From Sporosarcina cyprini (GTDB lineage: Bacteria > Bacillota > Bacilli > Bacillales_A > Planococcaceae), in contig NZ_JAKMHX010000032.1 of assembly GCF_022048975.1 (NCBI RefSeq), positions 1 through 64,000 of the forward strand: a DNA stretch of 64,000 nucleotides, written 5' to 3'. Below, piece after piece: positions 9,179-18,321 of the stretch (the stretch's first letter is position 1; each line of letters begins with the position of its first letter). The notes under the pieces were generated by a model. The model did not search any database, was not told the origin of the DNA, and worked only from the letters and a program-made list of their open reading frames with translations. Position numbers and translations under genes: made by a program.

Positions 9179-9853
9179 TTGACAAAAATTTTAATTGTGG
9201 ATGATCATCAGCTTTTTCGTGAAGGTGTGAAACGGATCCTTGATTTTGAAGATTCGTTCGATGTTGTCGGAGAAGGCGATGACGGCAGCGAAGTGAATGA
9301 ATTATACCGGAAATATGAGCCGGATGTCGTTTTGATGGATATCAATATGCCCCGCATGAATGGTGTCGAGGCGACAGAGCAGCTTCGTAAGGAATTCCCA
9401 GAAGCGAAAGTCATCATGCTTTCAATCCATGATGACGAATCTTACGTATCGCATGCATTGAAATCGGGTGCTCTCGGATATATGCTGAAGGAAATGGATG
9501 CAGATGCGATTGTACAAGCAATCAAAGTCGTAGCAGCTGGAGGCTCTTACTTGCATCCGAAAGTGACGCATAACCTGGTGGCAGAATTCCGCCGTTTGAG
9601 TGAACGCGAATATAAAGGCTCATTCCAACAGAGTGAAATTCGCCGTCCGCTCCATTTGTTGACGAAGCGGGAGTGCGAAGTGCTTCAGCTGTTGACAGAC
9701 GGCCAAAGCAACCGAACGATCGGTGAGACGCTTTTTATCTCTGAAAAAACAGTCAAAAACCATGTTTCGAGCATTTTGCAGAAAATGGGCGTCAACGACC
9801 GGACACAGGCAGTTGTCACTGCGATTAAAAACGGTTGGGTTGAAGTGAAGTAA
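9179..9853 (+). CDS. degU: Response regulator DegU
   Basis: 224 residues. The receiver domain (about 1-120) has the acidic pair DD near 8-9, phosphoacceptor D54 in VLMDINMP and the conserved Lys in MLKEMDAD. The C-terminal LuxR/NarL helix-turn-helix (about 160-220) has [12 protein letters not shown] and [17 protein letters not shown]. As partner of DegS it controls degradative enzymes, competence (through comK) and flagellar genes in Bacillus. TTG start with GGGAGG upstream. A hairpin at 9928-9956 follows before the next gene. Confidence 0.96.
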   Translation: MTKILIVDDHQLFREGVKRILDFEDSFDVVGEGDDGSEVNELYRKYEPDVVLMDINMPRMNGVEATEQLRKEFPEAKVIMLSIHDDESYVSHALKSGALGYMLKEMDADAIVQAIKVVAAGGSYLHPKVTHNLVAEFRRLSEREYKGSFQQSEIRRPLHLLTKRECEVLQLLTDGQSNRTIGETLFISEKTVKNHVSSILQKMGVNDRTQAVVTAIKNGWVEVK

Positions 9854-9927
9854 GGAAAGATAGGAACAGGCATAGGGGATAGTAGACGGGGCACACCCGC
9901 TGCTTCCCATTTGTCATTTTTCAGTCT

Positions 9928-9956
9928 AAGGGCTATCCATCTGGAATGGCCCTTTT
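9928..9956 (+). terminator. Terminator after degU
   Basis: AAGGGC (9928-9933) pairs with GCCCTT (9949-9954), extended by an inner CCA/TGG stem, and is followed by a short T run. It lies between degU and the lipoprotein gene, 16 bp before the latter's ribosome binding site. Confidence 0.6.
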
Positions 9957-9976
9957 ATTATGTAGGAGGTAGACGT

Positions 9977-10555
9977 ATGAAGAAACGATCATTGCTCATC
10001 ATGCTGTTCAGCATTCTCCTTGTCTTAGGTGCCTGCAGCAAGGATGAGGAGAAGCAGACAAGCCAAGGCTCTGTCGATGATGGAGAGGCGGCCGGAGGAT
10101 ATGGGTCGATCGATCATGGCGTCGATGATAAAGGTGTTGGATTCAATATGGCAGGGGGCACGATAGAAGAAGCGCAAAATGTCCCGGCTGAAGAAAAAGC
10201 GGCGATTGTGGAAACTTTCCAGGCGTACATCGACGCGTTTAACCAAAAGGACATCGATACTTATCTATCTGTGCTTTCTCCAAACTCAGAAAGCTTTTCT
10301 CTCGAGGATGAACGGGCTCTGTTGCAAGAGACGTTCAAAGATTATGATGTAACACGGGAAGCGAACGATGTAACAATCGTCAAGTACGAGGAGAACGAAG
10401 CGCAATTATTCGCCAAGTTGAAAACGACATTCAAACAGATTGAATCAGGTTTGGAAACCAATCCGTCAGGGCGGCAGGTCACAGTTTTCAAAAAAGAAGA
10501 TGGCCAATGGAAAGTGGACTCGATCTATTATATAGGGGACGAGGAAAAGAAATAA
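9977..10555 (+). CDS. Putative lipoprotein with NTF2-like domain
   Basis: 192 residues. A lipoprotein signal peptide ends in the lipobox LGAC, with the lipidated Cys at about residue 22, then comes a low-complexity linker rich in Ser, Gly and Asp. Residues 75-190 resemble the NTF2/SnoaL-like cone fold: an FQAYIDAFNQKDIDTYLSVL helix pair, then strands ending in GQWKVDSIYYIG. Such domains often act as small ligand-binding or scaffold modules; the ligand cannot be told. The ATG at 9977 has AGGAGG seven bases upstream and the signal peptide starts there. Terminator-like hairpins bracket the gene, so it is probably monocistronic. Confidence 0.75.
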   Translation: MKKRSLLIMLFSILLVLGACSKDEEKQTSQGSVDDGEAAGGYGSIDHGVDDKGVGFNMAGGTIEEAQNVPAEEKAAIVETFQAYIDAFNQKDIDTYLSVLSPNSESFSLEDERALLQETFKDYDVTREANDVTIVKYEENEAQLFAKLKTTFKQIESGLETNPSGRQVTVFKKEDGQWKVDSIYYIGDEEKK

Positions 10556-10568
10556 GAATGTGGAAGGC

Positions 10569-10614
10569 TGCTTGCCGATCAACAGATTTGTTGATTGGCA
10601 GGCGGTCTTTTTTT
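10569..10614 (+). terminator. Terminator after the lipoprotein gene
   Basis: GCTTGCCGATCAAC pairs with GTTGATTGGCAGGC around a short loop, followed by seven T ending at about 10614. Confidence 0.88.
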
Positions 10615-10674
10615 GGCGAAATCGGACATACTGTCAAGAGGATTCAAATATTTCCTGTGGATTGCTAGTTGTAT

Positions 10675-10702
10675 TTGCCTGGATATTGGCATATACTAAT
10701 AT
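10675..10702 (+). promoter_or_regulatory. Candidate sigma-A promoter of the YhjD-like gene
   Basis: TTGCCT at 10675-10680, a 16-bp spacer and TAATAT at 10697-10702. The candidate LexA site begins four bases further on. Confidence 0.5.
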
Positions 10703-10705
10703 ATA

Positions 10706-10717
10706 GAACATACGTTC
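10706..10717 (+). promoter_or_regulatory. Candidate LexA (SOS) box
   Basis: GAACATACGTTC fits the Gram-positive LexA core GAAC-N4-GTTC exactly. The outer C and G of the full CGAAC-N4-GTTCG consensus are A and C here. It lies just downstream of the predicted -10 element and 27 bp before the start codon, where LexA would block initiation. Confidence 0.6.
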
Positions 10718-10744
10718 CTTTTTTATTGAGAGGAGGAAGTTGTG

Positions 10745-11131
10745 ATGCCTTTAATCCCAGCAAAGGCATTGCCGCATTTTGAGAACATGATTTATTTGCC
10801 GATGTTGCTTACCATTTTAGAACGAGATCGGCAAACGATTGAAAAAGGCCCATTCAAATTGAAGGGCCCTTACTTGAAAATGATTGAAAATGCGCTGCTC
10901 AGTGTCCAAAGCGAATTAACAGACACCTCGATGTACTTGCGACGCCATAATATGAAGGTGATCCGTAGTAAAATGGATGACACGTTTACCGAATATATCT
11001 TCATGAATGGCGGCTATGAGGATCATCGGCGTTATTTGAATGTCCGTTTGCGGAACCGGACAGAAGAACTGCTGCAATTTTATATTACAATGGCAGGAAA
11101 CCGGACGCCTCAATCGGGTTTGAACAAGTAG
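10745..11131 (+). CDS. YhjD family protein of unknown function
   Basis: 128-residue, mostly helical, basic protein with no membrane segment. Motifs such as IYLPMLLTILERDR, FTEYIF and YLNVRLRNRTEELL resemble what I recall of the B. subtilis YhjD family; this is recognition from memory, not alignment. The ATG at 10745 is chosen over a GTG at 10742 because AGGAGG (10731-10736) is eight bases from the ATG. The candidate LexA box upstream suggests DNA-damage induction. Its last 22 bp overlap the 3' end of the convergent comK gene. Confidence 0.65.
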   Translation: MPLIPAKALPHFENMIYLPMLLTILERDRQTIEKGPFKLKGPYLKMIENALLSVQSELTDTSMYLRRHNMKVIRSKMDDTFTEYIFMNGGYEDHRRYLNVRLRNRTEELLQFYITMAGNRTPQSGLNK

Positions 11132-11616
11132 GCTGATTTATTCAGGAGATGCTGTTTTTTTAAAAAATCCTTCTCTAAAAATCTGGCGAAGCAATATTGC
11201 CGCCACATTGTATTGGCTGAAACCGCTAGTTTAATCTTCCGGCCATTTTCAAGTGTGACAACGCATCCCAAAGGATCCGGCTCGATGAAGTCGATGGCTA
11301 AACAGTTGATCCATACGTTTTGATCGGAAGAAGACGATAGTGTAGGAATGAAGATACATGGTGTGTCGTATGCGTGCGCAAGGAGAATCGGGGTCTTATG
11401 GACATTACCTAAAACAATCTTAGCGGTTTTCGTCAACACTTGAAAAGAACTGCCATAAAAAGCGGCGGAGCTTTTCATAATATGTATCGGTTTCTTTGGA
11501 ACGTCCAACTCTCTGTCCCGCTCAATCACATATGTGAGAATCCGATTTCCGAAACGAACTGGTTGCAGAACAAAGGTGCTAAACGATACTACATAATTGC
11601 CCATTGGTTTTTCCAT
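11110..11616 (-). CDS. comK: Competence transcription factor ComK
   Basis: About 168 residues, a little shorter than B. subtilis ComK (192). Family features include a FYGSSF motif near residue 53, the central IPTLSSSS motif, a WINCLAIDFI stretch and VTLENGRKIKLAVSANTMWRQ, which match the ComK layout. ComK is the master activator of DNA-uptake genes and binds pairs of AT-rich boxes. A TTG at 11622 is in frame, but the ATG at 11616 is better spaced from GGAAAGGG. The C-terminal tail seen in B. subtilis ComK is missing. The terminal codons overlap the convergent YhjD-like gene, so antisense interference is possible. Confidence 0.85.
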   Translation of the reverse strand: MEKPMGNYVVSFSTFVLQPVRFGNRILTYVIERDRELDVPKKPIHIMKSSAAFYGSSFQVLTKTAKIVLGNVHKTPILLAHAYDTPCIFIPTLSSSSDQNVWINCLAIDFIEPDPLGCVVTLENGRKIKLAVSANTMWRQYCFARFLEKDFLKKQHLLNKSAYLFKPD

Positions 11617-11622
11617 TTCCAA

Positions 11623-11977
11623 TTACACCCTTTCCTTATAAAAGTTACTTTCGTAGCCTATTGTAATCCAGATAGAATATAAAGCAACCAAAAAGATGAA
11701 TAATTTTGACTAATTTTAAAAATGAATCTTTTTATCTATTAAGCCTTAGGTTGAGATCGGATGGTGTATAGATATTTATGCCTAAACATACCCATTTAAA
11801 GGCTTTTATTTAAAAGTAAACTCATATGGAAAGGATTTTATTACCATCAAGAGAAATAGAGACAGAGATGCTTTCATAGGTAATTTGTAATGAGATAAAC
11901 AAATGGCACTCATTCGACAGCTAGTAAACTGTGTAAGACTACAATGAAAAAGACCTCCCAATTGGAAGGTCCTAGCT
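11623..11977. other. AT-rich intergenic region upstream of comK
   Basis: 355 bp between divergent-from-centre comK (leftward) and the end of the M20 gene (leftward). The segment 11690-11740 holds several A-tract/T-tract pairs in the style of ComK boxes, for example an A5-N6-T5 arrangement at about 11716-11731, but none has the exact AAAA-N5-TTTT spacing. The right end holds the M20 terminator. No gene was seen. Confidence 0.5.
11946..11971 (-). terminator. Terminator of the M20 amidohydrolase gene
   Basis: On the minus strand GACCTTCC and GGGAGGTC pair across AATT (11952-11971) and are followed by TTTTTC. Confidence 0.85.
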
Positions 11978-13144
11978 TTATTGATTTTGATATTCAAGCG
12001 CTGCCGCACCAAGTGTCTTCGCAGCGATGAGCATGGAACGCTCGTCGATGTCAAAGCGTGGGTGGTGATGCGGATAAACATCTGTAGGCATCGCGCCTGT
12101 AAAGAAGAACGTGCCCGGTACTTTCTCAAGATAGTAGGCAAAGTCTTCGCCGCCCATTTGCGGTTTTGTTTCGACTAGCGCCTGGATATCAGGAATTTGC
12201 TCAGCTACGTTTTTCAAAAACTCGGTTTCTGCCGCATGGTTCACGACAGCCGGATAGCCCCGGAAGTATTCGAATTTGATTTCACAATTGTTTGCGATGG
12301 CTGTTCCTTCCACGACACGGGCCATTTCTTGTTCCATCAGATCACGTGTATCTGGATTGAATGTGCGCACTGTGCCGCCGAGCTTTGCAGTATCTGCAAT
12401 AACATTGAAGGCGTTATCCGCGACAAACGAGCCAACGGATAAAACAGCTGAATCGATTGGATCGACCCGGCGGGAGACGAGCTGCTGAAGATTCATGACA
12501 AGCTGCGACCCAATGACAACTGCGTCTTTCGTTTGATGTGGCGAAGCGCCATGTCCGCCGGCGCCTTGGATGGTAATATCGAAACGGTCTGCGGCTGCCA
12601 TAACGGGACCCGCTAAATATTCGACAGCACCATACGGGATGAGTGACCAAAGATGGGTTCCGAAAATGACGTCCACCCCGTCCAGGCAGCCATCTTCAAT
12701 CATGGAAATGGCACCACCAGGAGCAAATTCTTCCGCATGCTGATGAATAAAGACATATTCACCGCTTAAGTTCTCACGGAGTTCATGAATTGCTTTCGCC
12801 AGCTGGAGCAGGGTAGCGGTATGTCCATCATGTCCGCACGCATGCATGACACCCGGGACAGTCGACTTGTAGGGCACGTCCTTTTCATCGTTGATCGGCA
12901 AGGCATCGAAATCGGCACGAAGCGCGACTGTTTTACCTGGGCGCGCTCCTTTGACGCGCGCTACAACCCCGTTGCCGCCAACGCCGCTGCGAACTTCCAC
13001 TCCAAGATCCGCATAGAAATCATGGATATATTGCGCCGTCTTCACTTCCTTGAAGGAAAGCTCCGGGTGCATATGCAAGTGGCGGCGGATAACCACCATA
13101 TCCTCATACGCCTGGTCCAATTTTTCAAACAGCTGTTCATTCAT
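11978..13144 (-). CDS. M20 family metal-dependent amidohydrolase
   Basis: 388-residue soluble zinc amidohydrolase of the IAA-amino acid hydrolase/N-acyl-amino acid deacylase group (HipO/AmhX type). Metal-binding motifs are present: MHACGHDGHTATLL (near 98-111), QHAEEFAPGG (near 131-141) and a late GGEDFAYYLEKVPGTFFFTG. The HLHMHPELSFKE motif is at the N-terminus. The fold has a catalytic domain interrupted by a dimerisation domain (about 180-295). The substrate is an N-acylated amino acid or small peptide, not identifiable here. The ATG at 13144 has GAGAGGGG eight bases upstream; an in-frame TTG at 13150 is too close to it. No operon partner. Confidence 0.88.
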   Translation of the reverse strand: MNEQLFEKLDQAYEDMVVIRRHLHMHPELSFKEVKTAQYIHDFYADLGVEVRSGVGGNGVVARVKGARPGKTVALRADFDALPINDEKDVPYKSTVPGVMHACGHDGHTATLLQLAKAIHELRENLSGEYVFIHQHAEEFAPGGAISMIEDGCLDGVDVIFGTHLWSLIPYGAVEYLAGPVMAAADRFDITIQGAGGHGASPHQTKDAVVIGSQLVMNLQQLVSRRVDPIDSAVLSVGSFVADNAFNVIADTAKLGGTVRTFNPDTRDLMEQEMARVVEGTAIANNCEIKFEYFRGYPAVVNHAAETEFLKNVAEQIPDIQALVETKPQMGGEDFAYYLEKVPGTFFFTGAMPTDVYPHHHPRFDIDERSMLIAAKTLGAAALEYQNQ

Positions 13145-13229
13145 TTTCAAAACCCCTCTCCCGAAACATTTTCATTTTTCATATTATATCATATGTTTCG
13201 AGTCCCGCAATAAGTAGAAAGGTAGGGGA

Positions 13230-13745
13230 TTATGCCTCATCTTCCCGTTTTGCTGTGTACGTTGTAATATAGGAAGCACTTGTGAAAATATGTGTCGTAT
13301 TATCTACGAATTCACGGGCTGCCTCTGGATCATGCGCTTCTTTGAAAGCAGGCGAGTTTTTCCAACGGTCAAAATCGGCCGGTCCCTTCCACTCCGTCAT
13401 GACGATGTACGTATCGGAATCGAGCGGGCGCAATAACCGGAAGGCTACGAAACCGGGCTGAGATTCAATAGCGCTTGCCCGTGTGGAAAAGCGGTGTTCG
13501 AATACCGGACGGCCTTCATCTGAAACGGGAATATTATTGCAAACGAAGTAGCCCTCATCTTGCAGATCTCCTGTCGAGCTGATTACTTCATAACGTCGAG
13601 GTGTCTGGAAGACAGATTTCCCTTCCGTTTCATGAAGAAGAAGGGAGGCGCCGCTGCCATGCATCAGAATCATCTGCTTGGAAGCATGTTTCTCTTTAAT
13701 TTTTTCCATAAAATCTCTTGTACCTGTTGTCATATAGATATACAT
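13230..13745 (-). CDS. hmoB: Heme-degrading monooxygenase HmoB
   Basis: 171 residues. An N-terminal segment is followed by a C-terminal ABM (antibiotic biosynthesis monooxygenase) ferredoxin-like domain, about residues 70-150, with FVAFRLLRPLDSDTYIVMTEW and FDRWKNSPAFKEAH. The family (YhgC/HmoB in B. subtilis) opens the heme ring and releases iron. The ATG at 13745 follows a strong AAGGAGGG site; a longer reading frame exists but lacks one. The gene is divergent from hemE-hemH-hemY, so heme synthesis and degradation genes share a 209-bp control region. Confidence 0.9.
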   Translation of the reverse strand: MYIYMTTGTRDFMEKIKEKHASKQMILMHGSGASLLLHETEGKSVFQTPRRYEVISSTGDLQDEGYFVCNNIPVSDEGRPVFEHRFSTRASAIESQPGFVAFRLLRPLDSDTYIVMTEWKGPADFDRWKNSPAFKEAHDPEAAREFVDNTTHIFTSASYITTYTAKREDEA

Positions 13746-13846
13746 TGACAAACCCTCCTTAACTAAGTGCACTAATCATATTTTCCCCGAAACGGCCGAA
13801 TCAAACAAGCGATGGCAAAATGATGGCGCCTGTCCCGCACAAATTT

Positions 13847-13875
13847 ATGACAAACGGGTTCATTTGCTATACAAT
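13847..13875 (+). promoter_or_regulatory. Predicted sigma-A promoter of hemEHY
   Basis: ATGACA (13847-13852), a 17-bp spacer and TACAAT (13870-13875); each hexamer differs from consensus at one position. Confidence 0.6.
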
Positions 13876-13918
13876 CCGGCCGTAGTCGTCTATATTGGAA
13901 GTCGGATAACGATATACA

Positions 13919-13933
13919 TGATAATCATTATAA
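13919..13933. promoter_or_regulatory. Fur/PerR-type operator in the hemE leader
   Basis: TGATAATCATTATAA is a 7-1-7 inverted repeat. It differs at one position from the PerR consensus TTATAATNATTATAA and at one position from the Fur consensus TGATAATNATTATCA. It lies about 45 bp past the predicted -10 element and 21 bp before the hemE start. Confidence 0.65.
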
Positions 13934-13954
13934 AAAGAAAGTGGGAATCGATTG

Positions 13955-14995
13955 ATGACGACATTTAACGATACACTGCTTCGCGCCGCGAAAGGCGAAA
14001 AAATTGACCATACACCAGTCTGGTATATGCGCCAGGCGGGACGTTCGCAGCCCGAATACAGAAAAATCAAAGAGAAATACTCGCTGGAAGAGATTACGCA
14101 TCAGCCGGAATTATGTGCATATGTTACGAAATTGCCGGTAGACCAATACAATGTGGATGCGGCCATTCTCTATAAGGATATTGTGACGCCGCTGCCGGGC
14201 ATCGGTGTCGATGTGAAAATTAAGCCAGGTGTTGGTCCGGTCATCTCTAATCCGATCCGGACTGTCCAAGATGTACATAATCTCGGGGACTTCTCTGCCG
14301 AGGAACACATCCCATTCGTTACGGATACGATTAAATTGCTGACGCAGGAACAGTTGAATGTTCCACTAATCGGTTTTGCCGGTGCACCGTTCACTTTAGC
14401 GAGCTACATGATTGAAGGCGGGCCTTCGCGCAGCTATAATTTAACAAAATCGTTTATGGTGTCTGAACCGGAAACATGGTTCGCATTAATGGACAAGCTT
14501 GCAGATACGACGATCGCTTACATTGAAGCACAAGTGAATGCCGGTGCGAAGGCAATTCAAATTTTCGATTCTTGGGTAGGGGCGTTAAATGTTTCGGATT
14601 ATCGGATCTTCATCAAACCGGTCATGACACGCATCTTCTCAGAACTCCGAAAATTCAATGTGCCGCTCATCACATTCGGCGTTGGTGCAAGCCACTTGGC
14701 GAATGAATGGCATGACCTTCCTGTCGATGTTGTCGGTCTTGACTGGCGCCTGTCGATCAAAGAGGCAGGAGAACGCGGATTGACGAAGCCGCTTCAAGGA
14801 AATCTTGATCCGTCCCTATTGCTTGCGGATTGGTCTATCATTGAAGATCGGGCAAAAGCAATTATTGAACAAGGTGTTGAGCACGGCAGCCATATTTTCA
14901 ATCTTGGCCATGGTGTTTTCCCTGAAGTACAGCCGGCCACATTGAAAAAGCTGACCGAATTGATTCATGAATATAGTGCGCAATTGAGAAAATAA
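13955..14995 (+). CDS. hemE: Uroporphyrinogen decarboxylase HemE
   Basis: 346 residues. It decarboxylates the four acetate side chains of uroporphyrinogen III to give coproporphyrinogen III. The N-terminal signature [16 protein letters not shown] (near residues 21-36) binds substrate; [17 protein letters not shown] and [10 protein letters not shown] are further family motifs. First gene of hemE-hemH-hemY: 22 bp separates it from hemH. The first of two start codons is a TTG at 13952; the ATG at 13955 is the more usual choice. A Fur/PerR-like site lies just upstream. Confidence 0.97.
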   Translation: MTTFNDTLLRAAKGEKIDHTPVWYMRQAGRSQPEYRKIKEKYSLEEITHQPELCAYVTKLPVDQYNVDAAILYKDIVTPLPGIGVDVKIKPGVGPVISNPIRTVQDVHNLGDFSAEEHIPFVTDTIKLLTQEQLNVPLIGFAGAPFTLASYMIEGGPSRSYNLTKSFMVSEPETWFALMDKLADTTIAYIEAQVNAGAKAIQIFDSWVGALNVSDYRIFIKPVMTRIFSELRKFNVPLITFGVGASHLANEWHDLPVDVVGLDWRLSIKEAGERGLTKPLQGNLDPSLLLADWSIIEDRAKAIIEQGVEHGSHIFNLGHGVFPEVQPATLKKLTELIHEYSAQLRK

Positions 14996-15017
14996 TTCCA
15001 TTGATGAGGTGAATGAA

Positions 15018-15950
15018 ATGACGAAAAAGAAGATGGGCTTATTGGTGATGGCTTATGGCACACCGTACAAAGAAGAAGATATCGAGCCGTACTACACGCA
15101 TATCCGGCACGGCCGTCCGCCGGCTCCTGAACAATTGGAGGATTTGCGTTCTCGTTATGAAGCGATCGGCGGCATTTCCCCGCTGGCTAAAATCACTGAC
15201 GATCAGGCAGGTGCACTTTGTAATCGTTTGAATGAAATGCAGGATGAAATTGAATTCAAATTGTACATTGGACTAAAGCATATTACACCGTTCGTAGAAG
15301 AAGCAGTGGAGCAGATGGCGAAGGATGGCATAAAAGAAGCCGTTTCAATCGTCCTCGCACCGCATTATTCTTCTTTCTCTGTCAAATCCTATAACACGCG
15401 TGCAAAAGAGGAAGCAGAGAAATACGGCATTTCAATCACCTCGGTGGAAAGCTGGTATCAGCAACCGAAATTCATCAAGTATTGGGCTGACAAAATCCGT
15501 GGCACTTTCGATCAGATGAGTGCAGAAGAGCGGGAGAAGGCATGCTTGGTCGTTTCTGCACACTCGCTGCCGGAGAAGATCAAACAATTTGGCGATCCTT
15601 ACCCGGATCAATTGGCGGAAACAGCTGATTTGATTGCAAAAGCGGCTGAAGTCAACCAATATGCTGTCGGCTGGCAAAGTGAAGGGCAGACAGGCGAGCC
15701 GTGGCTTGGGCCTGATGTCCAGGATTTGACACGTGATTTACACGAACAACATGGGTATACATCATTTGTCTACACGCCTGTCGGCTTTATTTCCGATCAT
15801 TTGGAAGTACTCTATGACAATGACCATGAGTGCAAGGTAGTTTGTGATGAAATCGGCGCGGCCTACCACCGTCCTGCAATGCCAAATACGGATCCGTTAT
15901 TTATTGAAGCAATGGCGGACGCAGTACTTGGTCAGATCAAATCAGCCTGA
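15018..15950 (+). CDS. hemH: Coproporphyrin III ferrochelatase HemH (CpfC)
   Basis: 310-residue soluble chelatase that inserts ferrous iron into coproporphyrin III in the Gram-positive heme route. Motifs include [21 protein letters not shown] (N-terminus, partial), [13 protein letters not shown], the metal-site histidine in LAPHYSSFS, and SAHSLPEKI. The ATG at 15018 is preceded by GAGGTG; an upstream GTG at 15009 overlaps that site. The stop codon overlaps an ATG for the hemY frame. Confidence 0.96.
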   Translation: MTKKKMGLLVMAYGTPYKEEDIEPYYTHIRHGRPPAPEQLEDLRSRYEAIGGISPLAKITDDQAGALCNRLNEMQDEIEFKLYIGLKHITPFVEEAVEQMAKDGIKEAVSIVLAPHYSSFSVKSYNTRAKEEAEKYGISITSVESWYQQPKFIKYWADKIRGTFDQMSAEEREKACLVVSAHSLPEKIKQFGDPYPDQLAETADLIAKAAEVNQYAVGWQSEGQTGEPWLGPDVQDLTRDLHEQHGYTSFVYTPVGFISDHLEVLYDNDHECKVVCDEIGAAYHRPAMPNTDPLFIEAMADAVLGQIKSA

Positions 15951-15970
15951 TGACAGGAAGTGATGATGAG

Positions 15971-17386
15971 ATGGAGAAGCAAAACAAAAAGGTCGTCATC
16001 GTCGGAGGCGGCATAACAGGGTTAACAGCCGCCTTCTACCTTCAAAAAGAAGCGGAAGAAAAAGAGTTGGATGTGGAAATTCTTCTGATTGAGGCTTCCA
16101 ATCGGCTTGGCGGTAAAATACAGACGGTCCGCCGGGATGGTTTCATTATTGAACGGGGACCAGATTCGTTTTTAATTCGGAAGAAAAGCATGGACATCTT
16201 GGCTAAAGATCTTGGCGTGGGTGATCAGCTTGTACGCAATGCGACGGGGCAGGCATATGTTCTCGTAAATGATAAATTGCATCCGATTCCGCCTGGTTCC
16301 GTCATGGGAATTCCGACGCAAATGGGACCGTTTTTCAAATCAGATCTCTTTTCCATCGCTGGCAAGCTGCGGGCAGCAGGGGACATGGTCTTATCCCGTT
16401 CCGGCATCGATGGCGACCAATCGCTCGGTTCGTTTTTCCGGAGGCGCTTTGGAGGAGAGCTTGTCGAGAACTTAATTGAGCCGCTGTTATCCGGCGTGTA
16501 TTCCGGCGACATCGACCAGATGAGCCTCGAGGCGACCTATCCTCAATTTTATGCAGTTGAGAAAAAGCATAGAAGCCTGATCCTTGGAATGAAGAAGACG
16601 ACACCTAAACAAGTTCCACAAAAGAATGGGCACGGTGCTGCGAAAGAAGGAGCGTTCCATTCTCTCCGCAACGGTCTCGAGACGATTGTGGAGGCAGCGG
16701 AGCGTGCGCTGAAGCCAGAGACAGTGCTGAAGGGCGTACGAGTGGAGCGGATTGAGCAAGTCGATGACCAGTCCGTGCTTCACTTGAATAACGGCAAAAA
16801 AGTGAAGGCGGATGCAGTCATTTTGACTACGGACCATGTGACGACCAGTCAATTATTTGCCCCTTATGGCCTGCTGAAAGAGCTTGGGGAGATACCGACA
16901 ACTTCCGTTGCGACAGTCGCCCTGGCGTTTCCGGCAGATGCGGTTGTGCAGGATATGGAAGGCACTGGCTTCCTCGTTTCCAGACGCAGTGACTATTCCA
17001 TTACGGCTTGTACGTGGGTTCACCGAAAATGGCCGACCACTACGCCAGAAGGAAAGGTATTGCTGCGTGCGTTCGTAGGAAAGGTCGGGGACGAAACGAT
17101 TGTCGATTTGCCGGACGAGGAAATCGAAAAGATTGTGTTAGCCGATCTAAGCCGGATTATTACCATCAAAGGCAAACCTGATTTCTCTGTCATTACCCGA
17201 TTCAAAGAGGATCGCCCACAGTATCGGGTCGGCCATAAAAATCGGATTCGGACTGCCCGAGAAGAGTTGAAACAGCAGTTTCCTAACATCAAACTAGCAG
17301 GGGCCTCATATGATGGCGTTGGCCTGCCAGATTGCATCGATCAAGGCAAAGCGGCTGTCGAGGAAGTATTAACTGATCTGTTCTAA
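15971..17386 (+). CDS. hemY: Coproporphyrinogen III oxidase HemY (CgoX)
   Basis: About 471 residues. FAD-dependent, oxygen-using enzyme that oxidises coproporphyrinogen III to coproporphyrin III. The N-terminal dinucleotide-binding motif VVIVGGGITGLTAAFYL (residues 8-24) and a C-terminal FAD motif ASYDGVGLPDCI are clear; RNGLETIVEA is also typical. Two in-frame starts are possible: an ATG at 15950 that overlaps the hemH stop, and the ATG at 15971, chosen because AGGAAG lies ten bases upstream and the N-terminus then matches the family. Third gene of the hem operon. Confidence 0.94.
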   Translation: MEKQNKKVVIVGGGITGLTAAFYLQKEAEEKELDVEILLIEASNRLGGKIQTVRRDGFIIERGPDSFLIRKKSMDILAKDLGVGDQLVRNATGQAYVLVNDKLHPIPPGSVMGIPTQMGPFFKSDLFSIAGKLRAAGDMVLSRSGIDGDQSLGSFFRRRFGGELVENLIEPLLSGVYSGDIDQMSLEATYPQFYAVEKKHRSLILGMKKTTPKQVPQKNGHGAAKEGAFHSLRNGLETIVEAAERALKPETVLKGVRVERIEQVDDQSVLHLNNGKKVKADAVILTTDHVTTSQLFAPYGLLKELGEIPTTSVATVALAFPADAVVQDMEGTGFLVSRRSDYSITACTWVHRKWPTTTPEGKVLLRAFVGKVGDETIVDLPDEEIEKIVLADLSRIITIKGKPDFSVITRFKEDRPQYRVGHKNRIRTAREELKQQFPNIKLAGASYDGVGLPDCIDQGKAAVEEVLTDLF

Positions 17387-17411
17387 AAGAAAAAGAGTTC
17401 CCCTAAGGTCC

Positions 17412-17440
17412 AAAGGGCTGCCCCGTGCAGCCTTTTCTTT
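17412..17440 (+). terminator. Terminator of hemEHY
   Basis: GGCTGC (17416-17421) pairs with GCAGCC (17427-17432), with flanking A and T runs, 30 bp after the hemY stop codon. Confidence 0.75.
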
Positions 17441-17463
17441 ATTCACACGAAAGGGGGAATACG

Positions 17464-18321
17464 ATGAAGAAAATAGTGATGGCATGTCTCGTTATTTTTA
17501 TGATGACAGGCTGCTCGATCGGAGAAAAGAAATCGGCTGTCTTTCCGGATGGTGACTTTTTTCTCGTAGGACACCGTGGCGCTTCTGCCTATGCGCCGGA
17601 AAATACACTTGCTTCCTTTGGATTGGCGGAAGACTTGGGCGCTGATTATATTGAATTGGACATCCATGAAACGAAAGACGGCCAACTTGTTGTCATGCAT
17701 GATAAAGATGTATCCCGTACGACGGAGGGGCATGGCGACATCGAGACATATACACTGAAAGAATTAAAATCGCTCTCCATTGTCGAAAAGAAGAAAGATA
17801 AAACGACTGTGATCGGGCCTTCCGAATATCTAGCGGTCCCAACGTTGCAGGAAGTGTTTGATCAATTCGGGGATAGCTTAAATTATGTAATTGAATTGAA
17901 AAATCCGAGCCACTATCCAAATATCGAAGAAAAGCTTGTGCAGCAATTAAAGCAGAATGAGTTAATCCAAAAGGATAAAAAAGGACGACCGCGCGCCATC
18001 ATTCACTCATTCAATGAGAAGGCGCTCAAGCGTGTGCATAAATTAAATCCCGATATTCCGCTTCTGCAGCTTATCTCCTTTGACGAAGGGGAAGAAGCAG
18101 AACTGTCGAAGAAAAAAATCGAAAAATTGCTTTCCTATGCAGATGGCATCGGCGTCAGTTATGAAGCCCTCACCCCGCCATTCGTAAACTACATGCACGA
18201 AAAAGGGCTCGCAGTTTTCGCATATACCGTCAACGATCCGGAAACAGCGTTGCGCTTACAAGCAATGGGCCTTAATGGAATTCATACCGATAAACCCGAT
18301 TTGCTGGGGAATGAAAAATAG
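17464..18321 (+). CDS. Glycerophosphodiester phosphodiesterase, predicted lipoprotein
   Basis: 285 residues. The signal peptide ends in the lipobox MTGC (Cys near residue 17), so the enzyme should be anchored outside the membrane. The GDPD TIM-barrel motifs follow: VGHRGASAYAPENT (catalytic His and metal Glu), IELDIHETKDG and VVMHDKDVSRTTEG. It hydrolyses glycerophosphodiesters, for example from phospholipid or teichoic acid turnover, to glycerol-3-phosphate and an alcohol. The ATG at 17464 has AAGGGGG upstream and starts the signal peptide. Flanked by terminators; probably monocistronic. Confidence 0.92.
   Translation: MKKIVMACLVIFMMTGCSIGEKKSAVFPDGDFFLVGHRGASAYAPENTLASFGLAEDLGADYIELDIHETKDGQLVVMHDKDVSRTTEGHGDIETYTLKELKSLSIVEKKKDKTTVIGPSEYLAVPTLQEVFDQFGDSLNYVIELKNPSHYPNIEEKLVQQLKQNELIQKDKKGRPRAIIHSFNEKALKRVHKLNPDIPLLQLISFDEGEEAELSKKKIEKLLSYADGIGVSYEALTPPFVNYMHEKGLAVFAYTVNDPETALRLQAMGLNGIHTDKPDLLGNEK

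Noticed and set aside
9911..9976. Longer start for the lipoprotein
   Set aside because: The added residues come from the terminator hairpin and would bury the signal peptide; the ATG at 9977 has AGGAGG.
11716..11731. ComK box upstream of comK
   Set aside because: A-tract to T-tract gap is six or more bases rather than five, and the paired second box is not clear; kept only as a remark.
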